Source of the DNA: Plakobranchus ocellatus
Lineage: Eukaryota; Mollusca; Gastropoda; Plakobranchidae
NCBI GenBank assembly: GCA_019648995.1
Contig: BLXT01008183.1
Span: forward strand, 684,077-710,671
Reading direction: 5' to 3'
DNA: 26,595 nucleotides
The first letter of the stretch is position 1. Every line of letters starts with the position of its first letter. A program made the position numbers and the translations under genes. Of this stretch, positions 20,801-26,595 are shown piece by piece. The notes beneath the pieces were generated by a model. The model saw only the letters and a list, made by a program, of their open reading frames with translations, did no database searches and was not told where the DNA came from.

Positions 20801-21230
20801 AAATCTTCACAGGACTTCTGTGCTGGCAAACCAAAGTTGCCCTTTTCTTCAACATCATGGCCGCAGTTTTGGTCGGAGACGAAAGTTTTTGCCCATATAT
20901 GTAAGGCTTAGGAAGGATAGGTCGGATCACATGATTTTGATGTGCTTTTTTCTTTGAAATTTTCGGCAGTGGGATGTATTCAACGCTTTCTGTAAATAAA
21001 GACTTTGGTGCAAGAGTTTTTAGCTTTGTAGGACTTTGCTCAGGTGCCCTTTTCAGGTTTTTATGTGCAGGTGAGACTGCTGCACTATCAGTGTCGAGAC
21101 CTATCTTCCCACTTTTTGTAGTGCTGGCAGATGGTGCTGTGGGTGAAGGTACAGATTTGTGCACGCTAGAGCTGCTGTCTTGTCCAGTGGTAGTAGTTGC
21201 AGGGGTCTGGTTCATTTCCAAGCTTGCCAT
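11808..21230 (-). CDS. GON4L: GON4L-like transcriptional regulator, ten coding exons, about 805 residues
   Basis: Exons in transcript order: 21230-20720, 20023-19804, 19271-19154, 18712-18575, 17410-17258, 16297-16107, 15943-15757, 14964-14216, 13538-13436, 11855-11808. The summed length is 2418 bp (806 codons with stop), and all nine junctions agree in phase. GON4L is a nuclear corepressor-type factor reported with YY1, SIN3A and HDAC1. Visible regions are a Ser/Thr/Pro-rich N-terminus (1-170), an acidic segment with EDLMAACTTI (about 220-243), two PAH-type helical repeats (about 288-365 and 375-440), FEEVDL and FEEITLP motifs, a Cys/His cluster (about 480-505), a long basic and Ser-rich linker (507-750) and a Myb/SANT domain (about 752-805). 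Vertebrate GON4L exceeds 2000 residues. Only the C-terminal half is matched here. Confidence 0.88.
11856..13435 (-). other. Last GON4L intron
   Basis: No coding exon seen. It contains three diverged copies of a 24-27 bp unit with CTTTTCT...ATATGTCTGACAT at 12261-12340 and several A/T homopolymers. The rest is unremarkable AT-rich sequence. Confidence 0.65.
12261..12340. repeat. Short degenerate tandem repeat, three units
   Basis: Units start near 12261, 12285 and 12312, each with ACTTTTCT followed by ATATGTCT(G/C)ACAT. Confidence 0.75.
13436..13538 (-). CDS. GON4L: GON4L exon 9, Myb/SANT core
   Basis: Acceptor TCACCTGCCAG. The exon completes a Glu codon, then reads DWDKQILLVAADDGVTETSV and LKMRSLIPEKSLHE. 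Together with the preceding LWT it gives the Myb-like pattern W-T-x2-x-D-x2-I-L. The donor is GAG|GTCAGT; a GTGAGT four bases on would break the frame to the next exon. Confidence 0.88.
14216..14964 (-). CDS. GON4L: GON4L exon 8, basic and low-complexity linker, start of Myb
   Basis: The 749-bp exon begins LYNGMPVLRMSKREYRPLTV, then a Lys/Ala/Arg-rich helix (KLKKAKREAAQLALAKAKAQ) and a probable nuclear localisation cluster (RLSVKRKQRRRVSKPRKPK). A polar Ser/Asp/Gln-rich disordered stretch follows. The last residues (LEQSLWTE) are the first Trp position of the Myb/SANT domain. Donor ACAGA|GTGAGT, phase 2. Confidence 0.9.
15757..15943 (-). CDS. GON4L: GON4L exon 7, FEEV/FEEIT motifs and Cys/His cluster
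   Basis: The acceptor CCATTTTTCAG is chosen because it keeps the frame; a second AG four bases on would shift it. It reads SDEFEEVDLEAANIVSGFEE and ITLPACK, then RLCACHCHQDVEDRRLHRRT and RHCFLCSLK. The two FEE motifs and the cysteine pairs are the strongest GON4L signature in the window. C-x-C-H-C-H followed by C-x2-C could bind a metal; that is inference. Confidence 0.92.
16107..16297 (-). CDS. GON4L: GON4L exon 6, PAH repeat 2
   Basis: Acceptor TTATATTCAAAG, donor ACAG|GTAGGT. It encodes IYCEKTSTPFQRTLKVLSKW and FKERVSASLKNVPGILDELF, then DYFLDGQLPD. This is the second PAH-like helical unit, with a longer inter-helix loop than the first. Confidence 0.9.
17258..17410 (-). CDS. GON4L: GON4L exon 5, PAH repeat 1 second half
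   Basis: 51 codons, acceptor TTTTTTTTTCAACAG, donor GAG|GTGATT. It reads LYGDIAAILHDHQDLVEDFA, then SFLLSHQAVECG and LREFLRKLE, closely resembling the corresponding GON4L segment (L-Y-x2-L/I-x-A-L/I-L ... DFA-x-FLL-x2-QA). Confidence 0.93.
18575..18712 (-). CDS. GON4L: GON4L exon 4, PAH repeat 1 first half
   Basis: 46 codons between acceptor ATCCTTTGCAG and donor ACG|GTAACC. It encodes EYAKDYFNRVKHVLQDDPDR and FHQFLTILHEMN, the classic PAH pattern of two amphipathic helices with hydrophobic spacing. It has no methionine-initiated frame of its own on this strand, so length-based gene finding would miss it. Confidence 0.92.
19154..19271 (-). CDS. GON4L: GON4L exon 3
   Basis: Acceptor TTTTTTTTTTAG, donor AAAG|GTTTGT. 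It reads YDPKKSTQSQESDIKSKTQK and then RKDICLSLLEEDILETDPK, a basic linker that leads into the first PAH helix. Phase is restored on both sides. Confidence 0.83.
19804..20023 (-). CDS. GON4L: GON4L exon 2, acidic region
   Basis: Acceptor CCTAAAACAG, donor AAG|GTTAGT. It encodes a Gln/Glu/Pro-rich stretch and then EVEEIEKDEDQMQLEDLMAA and CTTI. The EDLMAACTTI string looks like the ordered motif in front of the PAH repeats. Confidence 0.87.
20720..21230 (-). CDS. GON4L: GON4L exon 1 (first coding)
   Basis: The ATG at 21230-21228 has a good context (A at -3, G at +4). The frame is open further up to the acceptor CTATTTTTCAG at 21270, so the start could in principle lie in an earlier exon. It encodes a low-complexity start (TPATTTTGQDSSSS), then IPLPKISKKKAH and RPILPKPYIYG, which look conserved. 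Donor AAAG|GTAATT, phase 1. Confidence 0.8.
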
Positions 21231-21269
21231 CGTAGCCACTGAATAGTTTTTATGGCCCCAACAATTTGA

Positions 21270-23534
21270 CTGAAAAATAGATACATTTTAACCTTTATGT
21301 CATGAAATCATGTATATTGTAGTTTGAATTCTAGCTGGAGAAAGGTCTGGACAGAGAAATAAAAATTTGGAATTTAAAGAGAAAAATGGATTCCAAGATA
21401 AGATAAAAAAGCAAGAAAATCCTGAATTTCTGGGCATTGCAGACACCTCTGCACATAAGACTGGGCAAGAAGAAAAAGAATAGATGATTTCACAATAGAT
21501 CCGAAAAAAACAAAACCTTTTTAAGTGAAAAAAATAAACATTTATAAAACCCATCTAATTCCAGTCAATTTCCACCGATTTTCTGTACTTGTAAAGGAAT
21601 AAAATCCACTTTAATGAGCCTACTTTAAAGTTGTTTGTAAGTACTTTCAAAGGTCTGAAATGTTTTTAAATCTTACTTCTGAAGATTACACGCCACGCAA
21701 CCTAGAATTATTTGTTCCACTCTAGATATCTAGCTTGTCCATTCTGTCTCTGTGTTTTGAAAGAGGGCTATAAATAAGATAAGTTTTCTCCACTTTATCT
21801 AGGACATTTCCATTACAAGAGTTAAATACTTATTGCTTAATAGATATTATGCTACATAAACAATAATTTCAATAGGCTTTTAAGCTATTCAAACATATTT
21901 TATGATACTGATTTGCCGGCATGTGGCAGACAAATTTTTCTTTTTTGTCTACAATGACAACCACAAAGCAATATAGCTTCAGATCAATACTCAACATTAA
22001 CTATGTAAAGTATAATAATTTAGCTAATCTAGATCTTAAGTAGATTTGGATCTTTTTGCTCTCACAGTAACTGGATCTAAATTTGCCACCATTTAGGCAA
22101 ACACTAAGAATAAGAGCAATCGTTACCAAAAGTAAGTTTTAAATAGACGTTCACAAGGCTAATCAGTTCAAGAGCTGCATATATTGTTTGGAGAAAGTCA
22201 GATTCTAATTTTCATGAAGATATTTTACAGGAGGAACGAATAGCGAAATTTTAAAAGAGTGTGTATTTCTCTGGTTTAGCCAGTTAAATTAAAAAAAAAA
22301 GAAAAGTAAAGAAAACATCAGAGACAGTCATTTTATTTCCTTTAATCTGCCAATAAATGCAAAGTTTAATCTCTCTTATCAATTAAATAAACAAAAATAG
22401 ATTATAATCAAAGTGTTTTTAATAGCAGTCTACAACACTTTGAGATGCCTAGATTGAGCACTGGGCAAGACTTCTGAATGTACACACTTGTAAGAAAAAT
22501 ATGAAAGCTAGACGGCTAACCAACCTATAATATTACAGCATTATTATCATTTAATAACGTGAAAATAAAAACACAATTTATTAATTCACTTGCGTTTCAT
22601 GTCTAAATTAATTGCTGAAACAGGCCCGATCCTTTAAAACACAGTCGCCATTATCCAACATGATGATCTAAGGTGATCATTTTTTTCCAAAAAATTCAAA
22701 TCATATAATATTGTAATTGTTGATAGATTGTTGATAAATTTTTTTAATTGTCAGTAGTTGACCAAAATTGACATCATTTCATTTTGTCGTTATTGTAGGA
22801 GTATCGCTATGTGCGCATACTTAATCATAGACTCTAACTATTTCTGGGAATTGATCCGAAATACAGATTTAGTCCCCTTATTAATCCCCAACAGATTTTA
22901 AGGGCTTATAATGGCTTCATGAATTTTGCGTCCATAATAACCAGCAGTACTTTTCCGTAGAGATAGACGTCAACGGCTATCTCAATGGATATCATATGTC
23001 TGTGAAAATTGATCTAAATTAGATCTAAATTAAGTCCAAACAAAAAACTTCTTTCATTTGACACTCTCTAGCGGTGTTCATCTGCATAATACCGATGTGT
23101 GTGCGTGACGTTTGCCCCTGGCCTACATTAAAAGATGCTAATCTAGATCCAATTCTGGTCTTATGATAATTAACTGAGAACAATAGAATGGATCTAGCTC
23201 AATTTAGACTAAATCGAGTGGTAGTTCTAAGAGTGTATCAGTATACACTGGGTGGGTAGATTAAAGATAAAACTACTTTCCTTTTGAGTAGACGTCTTTG
23301 GTTTATACCAGTTTGGAGTTTTGGTGTTACATTATTTATTGCATGATTATTAAATTATCATATCATAATCGTCATTAGTATATAAATTTACTTTTTCCTG
23401 TTAACCAAATAATTTTTGTTTTACGATTTCGTATATTATGCTTTATATTCATTTAATAGTCACATCCAAATTACATTTTAAACTATTTCTTGAGTTATAC
23501 ATATTTGCTGAAAAAATCTGCATAATACACAACA
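21270..23534. promoter_or_regulatory. Gene-free region between divergent GON4L and NR2C2AP
   Basis: I see no coding exon on either strand. It should contain both promoters. Notable content: YY1-type motifs (ATGGCGAC on minus at 22644-22654, ATGGCGGC at the NR2C2AP start), a TGACGT element near 23106 and several AGATCTA-type palindromes between 22028 and 23200. Promoter activity is inferred from gene orientation only. Confidence 0.45.
21677..21715 (-). other. Candidate non-coding first exon of GON4L
   Basis: On the minus strand CCTAGGTTGCGTGGCGTG and TAATCTTCAGAA precede a donor GTAAGA at 21676. The nearest downstream acceptor is CTATTTTTCAG at 21270, which opens the first coding exon. The CpG-bearing patch would suit a start site. 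The upstream limit is arbitrary. Confidence 0.25.
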
Positions 23535-23581
23535 ATGGCGGCCCCCATAACTTCTCTAACAGACAAAATTTCTCGAACAAG
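23535..23581 (+). CDS. NR2C2AP: NR2C2AP exon 1 (coding part)
   Basis: ATG in the context AACAATGGCGGC, which is both a good start context and a YY1-type motif. Fifteen codons plus AG, then donor AAG|GTAGAT in phase 2. Confidence 0.82.
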
Positions 23582-24412
23582 GTAGATTCTCTAAGCCTTT
23601 ATCAAGCTCTGCCGGACTCAAGCATTCTTTTGCTACTGGCCTGCTACTGTTTTTGTTTAGTTCTTTTGAGATATTACGAGATCAGGCCCAATGATTTCCA
23701 CATCTACCTTTATCAGCTACCAACGATGAACGAAATGCAGAGGTCGCAGGTATAAAATCATGGCCGACTTTCTTTTTACGCCTATTTTCCCGAACTCTTC
23801 ATTTTGAGAGAGATAGAGAGTTAAGTAAGTTAACTTGGCCTACAACCTCTTCATTTCGTCAGTAACTTGTGAAGGCAGAATAATCGCATACTAGTACTCA
23901 TACTTAGATCTAGATCTAGCTGATGAAGTTAGATCTAGAAGCATGGGTCCCCTAAATAAAACAAATAGTGCCCACACCTGAATTTTGCAAATATATTTTC
24001 CTTTGCATTGGGGAAAATGAGGGCTGGACCTATAAAGAACAACCATAATTTCACAAACTGACTAATTTCCCAAACAATTCGGGAAATGGTCACTTCGTGA
24101 AATTATGTAGATGTTGTGTGAAAGTAGCACAATTTACATTATAACTTGGTCTGCGACCTCTTCATTTCATCAGTAGCTTTATGAGGATAAAAAGATGTTG
24201 GGCCTGTATCCTGATTATCTTATTCTTTTGCCTGTTATGTAATTGAAAAAGCTTCTCTTCTTCTGTGACAGACATCAGTGACTTTCCATTTCATAGAATC
24301 TAAATCTAGAGATCTCTAGAACAGTCAACTGTCAAGCATTGTGAATGTGTTTTACTGAAAAAAAAAAAAAAACAAGATTAGGAGGCCATTTCAACCTGAA
24401 ACATTGAGGCAT

Positions 24413-24465
<53 letters not shown>

Positions 24466-24536
24466 CTCTTTCTCTCTCTCTCTCTCTCTCACTCTTTCTT
24501 TCTCTCTTTCTCCCCTCTCACTTCCTATAAGTTGCT

Positions 24537-24574
<38 letters not shown>

Positions 24575-25527
24575 TTCTCCTCTCTCACTTCCTATAAGTT
24601 GCTCTCCCTCCCTCGCTCTCTCTCGCACACACACACACAATTAGAACCCTATTGGAAACATGCAGTTATCTTTCTGTAATGGTTTCACGTTTGCTCTGAT
24701 GCTAAATGCCCTTGGCCTAACATAAACAAGAGCTTAAAGACCTGAAATCACCTTGTGATAGGCAGGCAGTCTCATGGAGAAAAATTTATAGACTTCTATT
24801 ACTCTGAATTTAAGCAATGTGCCGGCTTGTATTTCAGACAAATCATTTAAGACCATCTGGTATTTTTATTTCTTTTTTAGTTTCTATGCCTACGTTTTTA
24901 CCCTGTATTTCAATCCCACCACCACCAACAACCAAAAGGGGGCAAGTATTATCTTTCTAGGAGTTTACCCAGAGAGAGCAATGAAAACAGCATATTACAG
25001 TTTGCTAATGAATGCTCAGTCTTAAAAAAGAAGCTTGATAAATATCACAGAATAAAGAATAATACCTTGAAGAGACACTGACTTTTAGTGGTCTGGAAAG
25101 TGCTTCAAATTATCAAATTTAGATGAAATAAAGTTCCATCTGACTGCACGAATATTTGCATTTAAGATTAATCAATTTTTTTTCCCGCCACAAGTCTACA
25201 CATTGGTATTGAAATGGCTCGATGCCTAAGATTTCATGAGGAAAGAAGTCTCAAAATTCCAACATCTTAGGCCAATAAAGACAATGACATTTTCATAATT
25301 TTATATTTTTTTTCAGAATGATATGTGTAGTCCTGTCTTTTCATGTGTCTCATAGCTTGGAAAAAAAAAAAGCTTGTAAGATATATATAAAATGTTTACT
25401 TAAATTATGAATACGTGTACATATTTTTATTTCCAGGGTCAGCTCAGTCTTAAACAAAGACACAAAACAGTTTGGAAAAAAGCACCTGTTTGATGGAGAT
25501 GACGAGACCTGCTGGAATTCAGACCAG
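23535..25527 (+). CDS. NR2C2AP: NR2C2AP, first two coding exons (46 residues), 3' end outside window
   Basis: Exon 1 is 23535-23581, encoding MAAPITSLTDKISRT. Exon 2 is 25437-25527, encoding RVSSVLNKDTKQFGKKHLFD and GDDETCWNSDQ. The join restores an Arg codon, and exon 2 ends in phase 0 at CAG|GTATTG. The strings QFGKKHLFD and ETCWNSDQ match the start of NR2C2AP (TRA16), a small galactose-binding-like (F5/8 type C-like) nuclear protein that represses the TR4/NR2C2 receptor. The rest of the family's roughly 140 residues lies beyond 26595; no exon 3 was found in the remaining kilobase. Confidence 0.93.
23832..23869 (+). repeat. Direct repeat copy 1 (partner at 24143)
   Basis: AACTTGGCCTACAACCTCTT continues into CATTTCGTCAGTAACTT. 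The copy at 24143-24180 differs at only a handful of bases. Both lie in the first NR2C2AP intron, on either side of the foldback at 24044-24107. Confidence 0.8.
24044..24107. repeat. Foldback (inverted repeat) of 64 bp
   Basis: The outer arms CATAATTTCAC (24044-24054) and GTGAAATTATG (24097-24107) are perfect complements. The inner arms ATTTCCC (24065-24071) and GGGAAAT (24081-24087) are also perfect, with a nine-base loop and a TGAC/GTCA match between the two stems. Confidence 0.88.
24143..24180 (+). repeat. Direct repeat copy 2
   Basis: AACTTGGTCTGCGACCTCTT continues into CATTTCATCAGTAGCTT, matching the copy at 23832 with an offset of 311 bp. Confidence 0.8.
24417..24620. repeat. CT-rich satellite with an internal 67-bp duplication
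   Basis: Long (CT)n/(TTTCTC)n sequence. The block containing CTTCCTATAAGTTGCTCTCC occurs at 24521 and again at 24588. The tract ends in a CA run (about 24625-24640). The open frame across it is a low-complexity artefact. Confidence 0.92.
25437..25527 (+). CDS. NR2C2AP: NR2C2AP exon 2
   Basis: Acceptor TTATTTCCAG, donor CAG|GTATTG, 91 bp. The encoded block with FGKKHLFD and ETCWNSDQ is near-diagnostic for the family. Confidence 0.95.
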
Positions 25528-25949
25528 GTATTGCCATTAATCAAGACATAAACTATTGTATTATAAATATTTTAGCTTATGTTCTTCCCTCCACCTCAGC
25601 CTTGGTCTTAAGCAGACAACAGAGTCAGTACAGTAGTGCAATAGAGCTCACCCACAGCAGAAGTGAAAGGGTTGGGTGAAAAAATTTTAGTGGAAGCTAG
25701 TTCTGCTGTTGGAGTGCAAAAGCACAATAATTTTCAATGATTCTGGTTTAAAAAAAAAAATGTCTCCCTATCCCTTTTGGTGAATTGTGAATGATAAATA
25801 AAATCTCTATACACCTTGCTTTACATGGAAAATTTCCTAATACACTAGAGAAGAAAAGTCATTACATGTGTTATGTTCATTGATTTTTTTTTCTTTCTTC
25901 ATATGGGGGAGGGTTGGGAAATATATTTTTAGGTGTGCCCCTTCCTTAC

Positions 25950-26025
25950 CTTCTGATCCTGGATTTAAAAGAATCAAACCCATGTCTTTCTTTCCCTATA
26001 GTGGAACATGCACCAGTTAGAGATT
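25950..26025 (-). mobile_element. Possible tRNA-derived SINE head (relic)
   Basis: On the minus strand an A-box-like TCTCTAACTGG is followed 43 bp later by a B-box-like GGTTTGATTC, the same spacing as the SINE at 3965-4158. The sequence between them and the flanks do not match that family, so it would be a separate or very old element. Confidence 0.35.
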
Positions 26026-26369
26026 ATTTGTAATGATGGGTTGGTTTTACAAGTAGTATGGGAGATGTGGTGTGAGGTTCAATGGTTCATGTCTTGGAAA
26101 GAAGAAAAAAACTTTGACTGATGAGTGACTGGCAGTGATGCTGATATGCCTAGATCTATGATATTTAAACTGAACCAGCAATTACCTGCGCCTAGCATAG
26201 CATTTATCTTTCCCTTAAAAGCAGGACAACACTGGAGAGTGTTTAAACCAATGAAAAAAGAACAATTATGAATGACTTTTGTCTCCCTTTCTTTACCCTG
26301 ATCTTAAGAGCAAAAGAATGTTATACACAGTAGATTGTAGTATAAGCTCTAATCTACACAAGCCCAGAT

Positions 26370-26440
26370 ATCTCTCTCTCTCCCTGCTTTCCTTTTTACC
26401 TTTCCCTCTCAGTCTTACTCTCTCTCTCTCTCTCTTTCTC
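26370..26440. repeat. (CT)n microsatellite, interrupted
   Basis: Two CT-rich runs separated by CCTTTTTACCTTTCC. Confidence 0.9.
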
Positions 26441-26595
26441 TCACTGTGTTTTCCAGTGTACCAGCTTCCTGCTAGAATTAGTTTGAAATCGAAATCAAAA
26501 CATCAACTATCAAGATTCATTGCCAACTTTTGTTTACAAAGCTTAACTTTTTTGTAGTGTCTTCTTTTTAAATTTCAGTAAATATATAATCAGAC

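Larger units (their letters stand above)
25528..26595 (+). other. Second NR2C2AP intron, incomplete
   Basis: No exon 3 found. Acceptor-like sites near 26001, 26456 and 26578 do not lead into NR2C2AP-like sequence. It contains the tRNA-like relic and a CT tract at 26370-26440. Confidence 0.6.

Noticed and set aside
20647-21246. Plus-strand frames of 85 and 90 codons
   Set aside because: Antisense shadows of the first GON4L coding exon.
21300-21554. 84-codon minus-strand frame as an upstream GON4L exon
   Set aside because: The composition is Phe/Ser/Cys-rich noise, with no convincing acceptor-donor pair and no resemblance to the GON4L N-terminus.
24404-24679. Ser/Leu-repeat protein frame
   Set aside because: Pure translation of the CT satellite; no splice or start context.
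24955-24990. Third copy of the SINE body (AGAGAGCAATGAAAA)
   Set aside because: Only a short stretch matches; too little to separate from chance.
26570-26595. NR2C2AP exon 3 starting after TTTAAATTTCAG at the window end
   Set aside because: The next codon in the required phase is TAA, and the following bases do not resemble the family.

Overview
This is a 26.6 kb piece of an AT-rich animal nuclear genome. Short exons are joined by GT-AG introns. There are many (GA)n/(CT)n microsatellites, a tRNA-derived SINE family and an RTE-type LINE relic. Compact genes, intron-rich vertebrate-type orthologues and repeated TAGATCTA palindromes suggest a lophotrochozoan invertebrate, most likely a gastropod mollusc. 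That assignment is inference from texture, not from a marker gene.

Four protein-coding genes can be rebuilt exon by exon, because splice phases agree at every recognised junction. (1) 351-4795, minus strand: a mitochondrial FAST-kinase-domain (FASTKD-family) protein, open at its 3' end. Its last visible exon runs into a 66-bp tandem array at the window edge. (2) 5199-7497, minus: a complete four-exon UPF0235/DUF167 gene, orthologue of human C15orf40, just upstream of the FASTKD gene on the same strand. (3) 11808-21230, minus: a ten-exon GON4L-like transcriptional regulator of about 805 residues, with two PAH-type repeats, a Cys/His cluster and a C-terminal Myb/SANT domain split over three exons. 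(4) 23535-25527 and beyond, plus: the first two exons of NR2C2AP, divergent from the GON4L gene.

Between genes 2 and 3 (about 9.0-11.6 kb) lies a repeat-rich gap. It holds a decayed RTE-clade reverse transcriptase (minus strand, broken by stops and an AT/T-tract expansion), a hammerhead-ribozyme-like motif beside it, and long GA tracts. Between genes 3 and 4 (21.3-23.5 kb) is a likely divergent promoter region. The first intron of NR2C2AP carries a foldback hairpin flanked by direct repeats and a long CT satellite.

The gene products are not an obvious pathway: two mitochondrial or small housekeeping proteins and two nuclear regulators of transcription. The points most worth a second look are the tandem array that repeats a consensus 5' splice site at the end of a FASTKD exon, the apparent absence of the N-terminal half of GON4L, the opposed SINE copies around the first FASTKD coding exon, and the hammerhead-like motif. 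I see no clearly new multi-gene system.
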